Positions 37,612-47,049 of a DNA stretch of 64,000 bases are shown in pieces. The translations under genes were made by a program, and so were the position numbers. Positions within the stretch are counted from its first letter, which is position 1. Every line of letters begins with the position of its first letter. The notes beneath the pieces are model-generated. The model had not been told where the DNA came from and made no database searches. It saw nothing but the letters and a program-made list of their open reading frames with translations. The stretch comes from Marinilabilia rubra. Its GTDB lineage: Bacteria; Bacteroidota; Bacteroidia; Bacteroidales; Marinilabiliaceae. The stretch covers positions 277,336-341,335 of the forward strand of contig NZ_QEWP01000004.1 of assembly GCF_003121985.1 (NCBI RefSeq), written 5' to 3'.

Positions 37612-38832
37612 TTATCTGATTTTTGAACCTTTGGTAGCAAAGAATACCAGGTACAGGTAGTAGACGAACAAACAACTGATGGCAAACACCACAGATCCGG
37701 TAAGAGCCTGGATAGCTCCCATCATCGGAGTTAATATAGCAGCACCGATAACGGCTGAAGAAATAACCCCCGAAGCAACTCCTGCATGAGGTCCTAGATC
37801 TTCCAGTGCCAGGTTGTAAATAGTTGGCCACATAATAGAGTGGGCCAATCCGGTACCCAAAAGCAACCACATTGCTAATGGCGCATTACTGGAACCTACT
37901 GCAAACGAAGAGGCTACTAATACGATTCCACCAACTGAACAAAGTGTCAAAATCTGACGAGCAGTGTATTTCTGAAGAATAAAGATACCCAACAATCTTC
38001 CTACCATCAGACCACCCCAATAGTATTTAAGCATATCGGTGCGTTGCGCAGATGAAAAATCAAGCCCTAACTGTTTAGTGTAATCAGCAAAAAAACTTGG
38101 AATTCCAATTTCAATACCCATGTAAAAGAAAATAGCCAGTGATCCCAACCAAACATGAGTGTATTTAAAAGCACTTGACTTGTATTCTTTGGGAACTTCG
38201 GCATCATCATGCTCATCACCTTTGATCTGTGGCAGCTTCAGGAAAAACATGACCACAAAAATAACCACGGCAATTCCGCCAATAATCATAAATGGTTCCT
38301 GAACCTGAGTTGGAGCCATCTCTGAAGCATCTGCACCATCAGAGATAATAAGCATAGACACAAACATAGGTGCAATTACGGTAGCAACAGAATTCAGGAA
38401 GTTGGTCAATGTCAGACGGCTTGCTGCAGTTTTAGCAGGCCCCAAAGCATTAACATATGGATTGGCAGCAACCTGAAGAAAGACAATACCAATGGCAAAT
38501 ACAGCTACCCCAAACAAGAAAGGAATGTATCCCAGTGCAACCAGAGGAATACACAAGACAATTCCAAGTGCTAATAGTCCAACACCAGTTGTAACACCAT
38601 TTTTATACCCAATGCGGTGGATCATGAGCCCCACAGGAACAGATAGTGCATAGGCACCAAAAAAGAAAGTATTGGGCAACTGTTTCAAAATCTGACCATT
38701 TGGCCGATTGTCAAGCCCAAATGCTTCTTTCAGAAAATCAATCATTGAATTATTCATGGTCGTCATAAAACCTATGAGGAAAAACAACGCTGCCATGATA
38801 ATCAGCGGAAATAAATATTTATTCTTAGCCAT
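37612..38832 (-). CDS. MFS sugar transporter of the FucP/GluP type
   Basis: 406 residues with twelve hydrophobic segments. The N-terminus (FPLIIMAALFFLIGFMTTMN) and the TM5 region FLQVAANPYVNALGP are signature features of the FucP family of sugar/H+ symporters. Its place between galK and galM makes galactose (or glucose/galactose) the likely substrate. It follows galK by 23 bases and precedes galM by 65 bases. Confidence 0.88.
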   Translation of the reverse strand: MAKNKYLFPLIIMAALFFLIGFMTTMNNSMIDFLKEAFGLDNRPNGQILKQLPNTFFFGAYALSVPVGLMIHRIGYKNGVTTGVGLLALGIVLCIPLVALGYIPFLFGVAVFAIGIVFLQVAANPYVNALGPAKTAASRLTLTNFLNSVATVIAPMFVSMLIISDGADASEMAPTQVQEPFMIIGGIAVVIFVVMFFLKLPQIKGDEHDDAEVPKEYKSSAFKYTHVWLGSLAIFFYMGIEIGIPSFFADYTKQLGLDFSSAQRTDMLKYYWGGLMVGRLLGIFILQKYTARQILTLCSVGGIVLVASSFAVGSSNAPLAMWLLLGTGLAHSIMWPTIYNLALEDLGPHAGVASGVISSAVIGAAILTPMMGAIQALTGSVVFAISCLFVYYLYLVFFATKGSKIR

Positions 38833-38855
38833 AATACTTAAAAGTTATCTATTGA

Positions 38856-40145
38856 TTAAACATCCAATTTTATTGCACCTTCAGCCCTGATGAACAATTT
38901 GTGGCATTTGCCTTTTCCATATACATGCTCAAGAGTTTCCACATATTTATCAACCAGGTCTTCAGGAACAAATGCCTGAATGGTACCACCAAATCCGCCA
39001 CCATGAACACGCCAGGCGCCCTTACCTTTCAACACCAACTCACTCAAAGCCAGGGCCAATGAAACAACCTGCTCGTCCTTATGAGTAACATCAAAAATAT
39101 TCTGATTGTACATATAAGAGCTGTAACCAGAAGCTACGACCATTTCGAGGAACGATTGGAAATCATTATCCTCAAGCGCCTTTACCTGTTCAACGACACG
39201 TTGATTATCACCCTGGAAGTGGATGGCACGCAAAATAGCACGATCACCGGTTTTTTCTCTGATGGCCGGTATTTTTTCAATGATCTGGTCTAAAGAAACC
39301 TGTCTCAATACATCGGCACCAAGTTCGGATGCTACCGCCTTCATTTCAGTAGGCAGGGAAGCATACTCAGCCTGTGAAGCTGCATCGTGGTGACCACCGC
39401 CTACATCGGTAATAACCAATGAGTATCCGGTAGAAACGAAGTCAAAATCAATCGCCTTAACAATGGGCTTTGAAGGATCTTCGAAATCAATAGTAATAAG
39501 ACCACCTACCGAACATGCAGTCTGATCCATCAAACCACAAGGTTTTCCGAAAAAGTTATTTTCAGACCACTGTCCGATAATTGCATTCTCCACAGCATCC
39601 ATTTTGCCGTCGTTAAATATATTGCTGATGATGGCGCCCACCAGAACCTCAAAAGAAGCTGAAGAACTCAACCCTGATCCTTTGGGCACACGACCTTCAA
39701 CGCAGGCATCAAAACCACCCACTTCGTAGCCGTTTTCTTTCATTTTAGCAGCAATACCTTTTACCAACGCCGATGAAGTGTAAAACTCCTTTTCATCAGG
39801 TTTCATGTCAGTCAGATCCACCTGAAACTCGGGATAACCAACTGATTTGATGCGAATGGTATTGGTCCCGTTGGGAGCTGCAACTGCTATATTGTCAAGG
39901 TTTACCGCACCGGCAAGTACACGTCCGTGGTTGTGGTCGGTATGGTTACCTCCCACCTCGGTGCGCCCGGGAGAAGAGAACAAATCCACATCGTCGTTTC
40001 CAAAAGTGGATTTAAAGTCATTCATTAAACTTACATAGCGATCAAACTGCTCTTTAAGCACGCTTTTCTCACTACCATAAAGTTTATTAAACATTGGGTT
40101 GTCACCATTATTCAACCTCTCAATAAGTGATTCAATTTTTGCCAT
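38856..40145 (-). CDS. galK: Galactokinase
   Basis: 429 residues. Three GHMP-kinase motifs are clear: the galactokinase signature GRTEVGGNHTD (60-70, with G-G replacing the usual I-G-E), the ATP loop KGSGLSSSAS (155-164), and the C-terminal VHGGGFGGTIQAF. It phosphorylates alpha-D-galactose at C1. 18 bases after galT, 23 bases before the permease gene. Confidence 0.94.
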   Translation of the reverse strand: MAKIESLIERLNNGDNPMFNKLYGSEKSVLKEQFDRYVSLMNDFKSTFGNDDVDLFSSPGRTEVGGNHTDHNHGRVLAGAVNLDNIAVAAPNGTNTIRIKSVGYPEFQVDLTDMKPDEKEFYTSSALVKGIAAKMKENGYEVGGFDACVEGRVPKGSGLSSSASFEVLVGAIISNIFNDGKMDAVENAIIGQWSENNFFGKPCGLMDQTACSVGGLITIDFEDPSKPIVKAIDFDFVSTGYSLVITDVGGGHHDAASQAEYASLPTEMKAVASELGADVLRQVSLDQIIEKIPAIREKTGDRAILRAIHFQGDNQRVVEQVKALEDNDFQSFLEMVVASGYSSYMYNQNIFDVTHKDEQVVSLALALSELVLKGKGAWRVHGGGFGGTIQAFVPEDLVDKYVETLEHVYGKGKCHKLFIRAEGAIKLDV

Positions 40146-40163
40146 GGTTATTCCTGTTTAAAT

Positions 40164-41216
40164 TTAATCGTTTAACTTATAATGAGTATCAGGTAAATTT
40201 CTAAGTCTGTCGGCACTTTGCTCGGCCGTGATGTCCCGTTGCGGATTGGCCATCATTTCGTAGCCAACCATAAACTTCTTAACCGTAGCAGAACGAAGCA
40301 AAGGCGGATAAAAGTGCATATGTAAATGCCATTCCGGATGTTCCTGCCCATCGGTTGGTGCCTGATGCAATCCGGCCGAATAAGGGAAAGATGTTTCGAA
40401 AAGGTTATCATACATGACTGTCAGCTTTTTATAACAATCAGCAAAAGCCATTTTTTCATCTTCGGTAAGTTGTGAAATATCTGAAGCAGCTCTCTTGCTA
40501 AGAATCATAGCTTCAAAAGGCCATGTAGCCCAAAAAGGAATCAAAGCTACAAAATGATCATTTTCAACCAGAATTCGTTCTTTAAGTTCCAACTCACGGG
40601 TCAGGTAATCGCTGAGTAAAGTCCGGCCATGCTTATCAAAATAGGCCTTTTGCTTTTCCTGTTCTTTGGCGGGCTCGGTAGGAACCGCATTTTGAGACCA
40701 TATTTGACCATGAGGGTGAGGGTTGCTGCAACCCATGATGTCACCCTTATTTTCAAAGATCTGAACATAATTCACAAAATCCAGGCGCCCCAGTTCCTTG
40801 TACTCATTTTGCCAAACATCAATCACATTTTTGATGTTTTCAGTTTTCATTTCCGGAATCGTCAGATCGTGGCGGGGGGAAAAACAAATAACCTTACAAA
40901 GTCCCTGTTCGCTTTTGGCATAAAACAGTTCCCCATCAGAAAATTCGCCACCGGGTACATCCGGAATAAGGGCACTAAAGTCATTTTTAAACACATAAGT
41001 GCTTTCGTAATTGGGATTACTCACACCTCCCGCCCTTTCATTTCCGGGACACAAATAACACTTTGGATCGTATTCAGGTCTTTTCTCCTGATTATCCTTT
41101 TCAACTTTTCCCTGCCATGGACGTTTGGTGCGATGTGGAGACACCAAAATCCATTCTCCGGTTAGCGGATTATACCTGCGATGAGAATGCTCCGTAAAAT
41201 CAAACTTTTCCATCAA
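40164..41216 (-). CDS. galT: Galactose-1-phosphate uridylyltransferase
   Basis: 350 residues. The nucleophile motif NPHPHGQIW is at 165-173 with H169 as the expected catalytic His. C53xxC56 near the N-terminus (CYLCPG) and H in the SPRHD and [11 protein letters not shown] blocks fit the metal sites of GalT. It moves UMP from UDP-glucose to galactose-1-phosphate. It starts 9 bases after the regulator gene and is followed by galK. Confidence 0.94.
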   Translation of the reverse strand: MMEKFDFTEHSHRRYNPLTGEWILVSPHRTKRPWQGKVEKDNQEKRPEYDPKCYLCPGNERAGGVSNPNYESTYVFKNDFSALIPDVPGGEFSDGELFYAKSEQGLCKVICFSPRHDLTIPEMKTENIKNVIDVWQNEYKELGRLDFVNYVQIFENKGDIMGCSNPHPHGQIWSQNAVPTEPAKEQEKQKAYFDKHGRTLLSDYLTRELELKERILVENDHFVALIPFWATWPFEAMILSKRAASDISQLTEDEKMAFADCYKKLTVMYDNLFETSFPYSAGLHQAPTDGQEHPEWHLHMHFYPPLLRSATVKKFMVGYEMMANPQRDITAEQSADRLRNLPDTHYKLND

Positions 41217-41225
41217 TCAAATAAT

Positions 41226-41924
41226 TTATAAACTAATATTTACTTTTAAAATCCTTTCATTACTCTTCTCGGGCTCTGACACAAATTTGTATAAATAGGC
41301 CCCCTTCTTCGATTCTGTTGTATTCTTTTTATTGAGGCGCTCTAATAATTTAAGCGACAAAACTTTTTTTCTGAAATTACCGGGGTCAAGTTCCTTTTGA
41401 AAAATGGCCTCATAAAGACTTCGTAACTGCATCAGAGTGAACTGTTCAGTGAGCAGTTCCCTGCCAACCAAATGATAACTGGCTCTCAGTTGAAGCTTTT
41501 TCATAGCGTTTTCAACCATTTCAGAATGGTCAAAAATCAGCTCCGGCAAATCATTGACAGGAAACCACTTTGCCCCTTTTCTATTCACTTTTTCTTTGTT
41601 CTGCTGAAAAATGGGTATCAACGCGTAGAATACTATTGAAATAACGCGCCCTCCGGGATCACGATCGACGGATGAAAAAGCCTGCACCTGATCCATAAAG
41701 ATGTCGGTTAAGCCGGTGGTTTTATCCAAAACCCTGGCTGCCGCATTTTCCAATGATTCATCCTCTCCGCAAAATCCTCCCAACAAAGACCAACCTCCCT
41801 TCTCCGGTTCAATTTCACGTTGAAACAACAGCAGTTTCAGCTCATAATCTTCATAACCAAATATCACACAATCGACTGAAACATAATTCCTGGGACTTCC
41901 TTTATATATATCAGTAAGGGTCAT
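41226..41924 (-). CDS. Nudix-like (NrtR-type) transcriptional regulator of the galactose operon
   Basis: 232 residues: an N-terminal Nudix fold (about 15-145) and a C-terminal winged helix (about 150-232, TLMQLRSLYEAIFQKELDPG). The Nudix box reads GFCGEDE-x7-RVLDKTTGL, in which the catalytic E residues of REUxEE are replaced (V, D-K-T), so hydrolase activity is probably lost. That is the hallmark of NrtR-type regulators, which include AraR in Bacteroides. Being first in the operon, it most likely controls galT-galK-permease-galM by sensing a sugar. Two 15-base direct repeats upstream are candidate operators. Confidence 0.8.
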   Translation of the reverse strand: MTLTDIYKGSPRNYVSVDCVIFGYEDYELKLLLFQREIEPEKGGWSLLGGFCGEDESLENAAARVLDKTTGLTDIFMDQVQAFSSVDRDPGGRVISIVFYALIPIFQQNKEKVNRKGAKWFPVNDLPELIFDHSEMVENAMKKLQLRASYHLVGRELLTEQFTLMQLRSLYEAIFQKELDPGNFRKKVLSLKLLERLNKKNTTESKKGAYLYKFVSEPEKSNERILKVNISL

Positions 41925-41937
41925 TCTTTAAATATTT

Positions 41938-41990
41938 AAAAGTAACTCTAACGCTTATTACAGTCTGCTAATGTAAAAAGTAATTTTAAC
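41938..41990. promoter_or_regulatory. Twin 15-bp direct repeats upstream of the galactose operon
   Basis: AAAAGTAACTCTAAC (41938-41952) and AAAAGTAATTTTAAC (41976-41990) differ at two positions and are 38 bases apart. On the minus strand a -7-like TACATTAG lies between them, so a regulator bound at both would cover the promoter. The right copy is part of a dyad AAAAGT-n7-ACTTTT. Likely operator for the Nudix-like regulator. Confidence 0.5.
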
Positions 41991-42431
41991 TTTTAAAATA
42001 TTTTTAATCACTTTTTTTTTGCACTATTTCACATTTTATCCAAAAAGATTTTATCCGGGACCATCAATAGTACGTTAAACAAAGCTTAAACGCCCAGACG
42101 CAAGGACGCAAAGATCTTATTTTGAGAAATTCTCGCACTGCACCGCCAACCAAATAAACAATTTACTACCGGATACTTGTAAAAACTCAAGATTGTAGTT
42201 TAAAAGAGCAATTTTTCCAATGTCCCCGAATGAAACTTTATGGATTAGCATTTTATGCATCATGCAGGTATTTAGAGGAAAAACCTAATTGTTAATATCA
42301 TCGCAAATATAAACTCGAGCCAAACTCAACGGAGTATTTCGACTATAATACAGTTCAAAAAAAGTTGCCAATTCCCCGGAGTCATGGAATACATATTTTT
42401 TATCATTGATGTCCGGTTAAAAAGGATGCGT
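41991..42431. other. Intergenic region upstream of the galactose operon
   Basis: About 440 AT-rich bases between the galactose promoter region and the terminator of the next gene. I see no ORF or repeat. Confidence 0.4.
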
Positions 42432-42470
42432 AAAAAAAAAGGCAGAAAATGAGATTGCCCCATTTCTGCC
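42432..42470 (-). terminator. Terminator of the duplicated-domain lipoprotein gene
   Basis: Read on the minus strand: GGCAGAAAT, loop, ATTTTCTGCC, then a run of nine T (A run at 42432-42440 on plus). It lies 28 bases past the stop at 42498. Confidence 0.75.
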
Positions 42471-42497
42471 TATTGCGTTATTCAGGCCCGGTTAATT

Positions 42498-43715
42498 CTA
42501 TTCTGTAAAAGAAACAAATTCGAAATTTGTACCATACTCCGACTGAAAAGCACCGCCCAAACCATAATTTCTGACAATAATTGTAACGGGCACTTTATCC
42601 CCTGACATAATTCTTTTCAATTTTTCCTGGTCCAGCGCCTTTTTAATTGCATCCTCATTCTGAAATTTCACATAATTCATCATTTTTAAGGGATATCCCG
42701 CTACTTCAAGTTCACGATTCAATTTTTCCCCCTCATTGGCTTCAAAAGTAATCTCGTCCCACATTTCATCGAGATAAAGATTACCGCTGGTCTGAAATTG
42801 TCCCTCAAAACCAATCACAAAATGATCGCCGGGAACAAGCTCATATTCCGAGATGGTTAGTCCTTCAACCGCCTGACCTTTTTTAAGTTCCTCCATTCTT
42901 AACAACCCCGTTCCTGTGCTTTGATCGACCTCACCGTCCTGATAACCGGCAGGTTTCTCAACATACAAATAATACTCGCCTTCGGCTTGTTCTATGCCAT
43001 ACCCCATAGCAAATAATTCATCAACGAAAGCCCGAAAATCATCATTGGTTTTGTAATAAATAAAATTCCGGATGTCATTCTTATAAAACAATCCGTTCTC
43101 AGGTGGTTGTGCTTTAACCAGTTTACCGATTATTTCCCATAACTGACGCTCTTTCTTCCCCTTTTGCGCCCGGAGCTTTTCCAGTGTCAGTCTCTCCGGC
43201 ATTGTTTCCGTGGGCTCCACAGGTTGCTTTCCATCAATGGACAATACGTCAACAACTTTTGCAGAAATAAGATCGCGGGAATTGGTATTTACTTCAAGAC
43301 CGGTAGCCCTTACTTTAATATGATGATTACCGGACAGGACTTTCCCATCGGGAGTATCTATGAACATGGCTTCCGAAAAATACCGGCCTATTTCTTTGGG
43401 ATTTCTGAAATAGAGAACCTTTTCTACCCCCGGATCAATAATATTATCTGCAACTTTAATTTTTTGATCCAGCAAATCTGCCGACACTCCATAATCTCCA
43501 AGGGATGAATTATGGACTACCCCTTCCAAAACAATCGTGTCACGGAACAAAAGGGCAAATCCATCTTGACTGTTTCGAACCTCCGAGATGGTCAGCGAGT
43601 TAAACTTTTGCCCTGGTTTGAGTTGAGAAGCTTCCTGCACAGCTTCGCCTGAAGAACAAGCCATTAAAACGACAAGTGGTGCACCTATTGCAACATTAAA
43701 AAAACGTTTCATCAT
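42498..43715 (-). CDS. Lipoprotein of unknown function with an internal repeat
   Basis: Start taken at ATG 43715 (MMKRFFNVAIGAPLVVLMAC), which gives a lipoprotein of 405 residues with Cys near 20; the frame itself opens at 43769. Two parts begin alike: LKPGQKFNSLTISEVR shortly after the lipobox and LKKGQAVEGLTISEYE in the second half, each followed by a beta-rich section. So the protein seems to be a duplication of one domain of roughly 140 residues, joined by a charged helical linker (TLEKLRAQKGKKERQLWEII). I recognise no family. It has its own terminator and stands alone. Confidence 0.6.
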   Translation of the reverse strand: MMKRFFNVAIGAPLVVLMACSSGEAVQEASQLKPGQKFNSLTISEVRNSQDGFALLFRDTIVLEGVVHNSSLGDYGVSADLLDQKIKVADNIIDPGVEKVLYFRNPKEIGRYFSEAMFIDTPDGKVLSGNHHIKVRATGLEVNTNSRDLISAKVVDVLSIDGKQPVEPTETMPERLTLEKLRAQKGKKERQLWEIIGKLVKAQPPENGLFYKNDIRNFIYYKTNDDFRAFVDELFAMGYGIEQAEGEYYLYVEKPAGYQDGEVDQSTGTGLLRMEELKKGQAVEGLTISEYELVPGDHFVIGFEGQFQTSGNLYLDEMWDEITFEANEGEKLNRELEVAGYPLKMMNYVKFQNEDAIKKALDQEKLKRIMSGDKVPVTIIVRNYGLGGAFQSEYGTNFEFVSFTE

Positions 43716-43943
43716 TGCTTTAATTTTTGGATAATTAATCAGAATCGTCTGATTGGTTGCAGCGGGCACTTATTTTTGAAACCAAAAAAGTATGAGTTAG
43801 TTTGACTAATAATCTATGGACTTAATTTTTAGGCTGTGACGTAAAGAAAAATCATCACCAACATTTGCGCGGAATATAAAATTCTCCACACCCGGAAGAA
43901 TCATGAATTATCAGGTTAAGAAAAGCCATGTCAGACACTTTCA

Positions 43944-45200
43944 TCAAGCAAATTCCAGGAAATCCATCCATTCTTTTTCCTGAACAACTTCCGCTTTCCG
44001 GCCGCGTTCAAGAAAAGCCATTAACTCATCAAAAGGGTTGGCCAACAGTTTATCCCGGGAATGGCCAAACTCTCTGAGTTTAAAAAGATCCTGTAAACCG
44101 GCTTGAGAAAATAATTCTTTCAAATGAGGATATTCCTTCTCTTTCAGTCCCATAAAAGTACTGTACCTGTCAATTCTCCAGTATGAAACATCGTATTTTC
44201 CCAGTCCTGTTAACTCTTTTAACTTATCTCCTTCAGGAGTAGAACTATGAGTTAAAAACAAAAACGACCGGATTAAAAGCTTTTCATCCAATATTGTTGC
44301 AGCAAAATAACCCACCTTAATATCAAAAACCTCAAAAGGAATTAACAGGTAATCTTTATAAGACTGGATCCCTTTAAGTTTAATTGTATTCCAAAAAATC
44401 CAATAATTCAGAAGAATATCATTAAAATAATCAAGTCTTTCCTTTATACGATGAAGGGCATGTGACTGAATAAAAACTTCAATTTCCTGCTTTTCTCCCT
44501 TGTAATGATCCTTTACCTGGTCTCTGCTGATGTTCACCCACTCTAATTGCCCTCCCAAACTTCCATAGCCCAAACGATAGGCAGGACGATATATTCCCCC
44601 TAGTGTAAAACCATACTCTCTTGCAGGATAAGCTGAAACCGACAAATAGAAAACCAGTTTTGGGGCCCCGTTTTCTACAATATCGCAATTAAATTCAAAT
44701 GAGTAGTATTTTTTCGAAGGATTGCTGGAAAATGCCATTAAATTAAAACAACACTCCAACCAAAAATTACAATAATCTTTATAGATCAACTCTTCAATTT
44801 CTTTGATCACCTTTTCCAGGGCAGGATCCTTTTCTGATTTCTTAGATTGGGAAATTCCTTCCCATCTGAACAAACTACATAATTTACCAATTTGCATTAA
44901 AGTAAGTCTTGCACCTCCCACAGGAAATTTTCTACGACGGTAATATCTCTTTAATATTCGTCCCAGGGTCCTCACCTCAATGGGCTGAATAAAATCATTG
45001 CCTCTGACAGGGTTTTTCATACATATGCCCGTTTCGTACATTAAACGCAGGTTTTCACGGGACAGATTGAAATGCTCTTCAGGGAGCTTCAACAAATCCA
45101 TTGCTTCCAACAATTCAGAAACAAAAACTTTGAAGGAGCCATTGGAAGATGAATTTAAATTTTTCTTTTTATTAGTTTTTCTTTTTCCGGACTTACTCAT
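43944..45200 (-). CDS. Conserved-looking protein of unknown function
   Basis: 418 residues without signal peptide or membrane helix. The first 20 residues are a very basic, Ser/Asn-rich tail (SGKRKTNKKKNLNSSSNG). The middle is rich in aromatic residues (YSFEFNCDI, YPAREYGFTLGGIYRPAYR). Around residue 245 the block FIQSHALHRIKERLDY looks like a conserved motif. I cannot assign a family. The basic tail could suit a nucleic-acid or ribosome contact, which is a guess. ATG at 45200, alone on its strand. Confidence 0.6.
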   Translation of the reverse strand: MSKSGKRKTNKKKNLNSSSNGSFKVFVSELLEAMDLLKLPEEHFNLSRENLRLMYETGICMKNPVRGNDFIQPIEVRTLGRILKRYYRRRKFPVGGARLTLMQIGKLCSLFRWEGISQSKKSEKDPALEKVIKEIEELIYKDYCNFWLECCFNLMAFSSNPSKKYYSFEFNCDIVENGAPKLVFYLSVSAYPAREYGFTLGGIYRPAYRLGYGSLGGQLEWVNISRDQVKDHYKGEKQEIEVFIQSHALHRIKERLDYFNDILLNYWIFWNTIKLKGIQSYKDYLLIPFEVFDIKVGYFAATILDEKLLIRSFLFLTHSSTPEGDKLKELTGLGKYDVSYWRIDRYSTFMGLKEKEYPHLKELFSQAGLQDLFKLREFGHSRDKLLANPFDELMAFLERGRKAEVVQEKEWMDFLEFA

Positions 45201-45450
45201 GATTGGTTAGGTTTAAAGTTAGAAGTCAAAAAAACTTTTAAACTGTTACCTCAAATGTATTAAATAATTTATTAACCTTTAAATAATGCAGAAATTATTA
45301 CAAAACAAATAAGAGATCATTTTTGAACCATACCCTCCTCCTGCCGAAAAAAACAAAACATTAGCACCCCGTTAAAACCTCGAAGCATAAATATTTGTTA
45401 TCATTGACAAGAACAAAATCATTCTCCAATCTTTGATAAATTCATACAAA

Positions 45451-47031
45451 ATGAAGCAATACATTTTACTCCCGGTCCTTCTTATTGCAGGTGCTTTTAT
45501 GATTAACACATCTGCCCAGAGCACAGCAAAAGGAACAGTTTATGAAGACCTTAATGGTAATCAGAAAAAAGAAAGAGAAGAAAAGGGCATTGCCGGGGTT
45601 TCCATATCCAATGGCAAAGAGGTGGTTCTGACAAATACACAGGGCCGTTATGAATTACCCGTTGATAAAGATAACATCATTTTCGTTATAAAACCCTCGG
45701 GCTATAATTTACCCCTAAACGAGAATAATCTTCCTCAATTTTTTCATTATCACAAACCACAGGGGTCACCCGAATTAAAATACGACGGGGTGGCCCCCAC
45801 CGGAAAACTCCCCAAATCAATAGATTTCGGACTTATCCCCTCCGCACCGGTTAATAATTTTACCATGCTTACTTTTGGCGATCCCCAACCATACACCAAA
45901 CAACAAGTGGATTATTTTTACCGGGGCATTGTAAAAGAGGTTGAAGGCATACAAAACGTAGCCTTTGGACTAAGTCTGGGAGATCTTGTAGGCGATCATC
46001 TGGAACTATTTAACCCATATATTGATGCCATAAAAGAGGTAGGCATCCCCTGGTTCAATGTTATGGGAAACCACGACATGAATTTTGATGTAAAGGCAGA
46101 TTCACTCTCAGATGAAACCTACGAAAAGCACTTTGGTCCTGCTAATTACTCCTTCAATCACGGGAAAGTTCATTTCATTATTCTTGACAATATACTTTAC
46201 CCCGATCCTCGTGATGGACGTGGTTACTGGGGTGGATTTCGGAAGGATCAATTGGAATTTGTTAAAAATGATCTGAAATATGTTCCCAAAGATCATCTGG
46301 TTGTTTTAGCATTTCATATTCCTCTGAGCGAAGGAATGTTTGGAGATTCTTTTAACGATGAAGACCGTGAGAAGCTATTTAACCTTCTGGAGGAATATCC
46401 ACACACCTTGTCACTCTCGGCTCATACCCACACACAAAATCAGGATTTCTTTGACAAGAAACAGGGATGGCAACAGGAACAACCACACCACGAATACAAT
46501 GTAGGAACCACTTCGGGCGACTGGTACAGTGGTAAACTCAATGAAGAGGGCGTTCCTGTCTCAACCATGCGTGACGGAACGCCCAGAGGCTATGCTTATA
46601 TCACTTTCAATGGAGCCGATTACAAAATAAAATATAAAGTTGCCGATCAACCGGTGGATTATCAGATGGAAATATTTGCACCAAAGGTCGTTGCTCATAA
46701 TGAGCGCACTTCTGTCAGAATTGTGACCAACTTCTTTATGGGAAGCGAAAATGATTCATTATTTGTCCGCATTGACAAGGGAGAATGGAGAAAAATGCGA
46801 TACATCAATACCTATGATCCCTCCTACCTGCATCTATTGCATGAATGGGATTATGCAGATGAGTTAATGCCGGGGCGTCGTCCCAGTAATCCAAGCGAAA
46901 GTACACATTTATGGATGGCTCCCATCAAAACCAATCTTGATCCCGGCATGCATACAATTGAAGTAAAAGCCCACGATCAGTTTGGACAAATTCACACCGG
47001 TACAAAGACTTACAGAATTGCCACCCGTTGA
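45451..47031 (+). CDS. Secreted calcineurin-like metallophosphoesterase
   Basis: I prefer ATG 45451 (MKQYILLPVL...SAQS signal peptide) over the start 18 bases upstream; the product is 526 residues. After the signal comes an SdrD/MetallophosN-like beta domain (about 25-125: GTVYEDLNGNQKKEREEKGI). The metallophosphoesterase core has TFGDPQPY (Asp near 144), SLGDLVGD (near 178), MGNHDM (near 206-209), AFHIPL and SAHTHTQ, which are the metal ligands of the two-metal site. A C-terminal beta domain (about 400-526) fits MetallophosC. The substrate is unknown; the export signal and layout suggest a periplasmic or surface phosphatase. Confidence 0.85.
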   Translation: MKQYILLPVLLIAGAFMINTSAQSTAKGTVYEDLNGNQKKEREEKGIAGVSISNGKEVVLTNTQGRYELPVDKDNIIFVIKPSGYNLPLNENNLPQFFHYHKPQGSPELKYDGVAPTGKLPKSIDFGLIPSAPVNNFTMLTFGDPQPYTKQQVDYFYRGIVKEVEGIQNVAFGLSLGDLVGDHLELFNPYIDAIKEVGIPWFNVMGNHDMNFDVKADSLSDETYEKHFGPANYSFNHGKVHFIILDNILYPDPRDGRGYWGGFRKDQLEFVKNDLKYVPKDHLVVLAFHIPLSEGMFGDSFNDEDREKLFNLLEEYPHTLSLSAHTHTQNQDFFDKKQGWQQEQPHHEYNVGTTSGDWYSGKLNEEGVPVSTMRDGTPRGYAYITFNGADYKIKYKVADQPVDYQMEIFAPKVVAHNERTSVRIVTNFFMGSENDSLFVRIDKGEWRKMRYINTYDPSYLHLLHEWDYADELMPGRRPSNPSESTHLWMAPIKTNLDPGMHTIEVKAHDQFGQIHTGTKTYRIATR

Positions 47032-47049
47032 TCCACAGATTAAAAAAAA

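Noticed and set aside
41226..41924. Active Nudix hydrolase
   Set aside because: The REUxEE catalytic residues of the Nudix box are replaced, and a winged helix follows.
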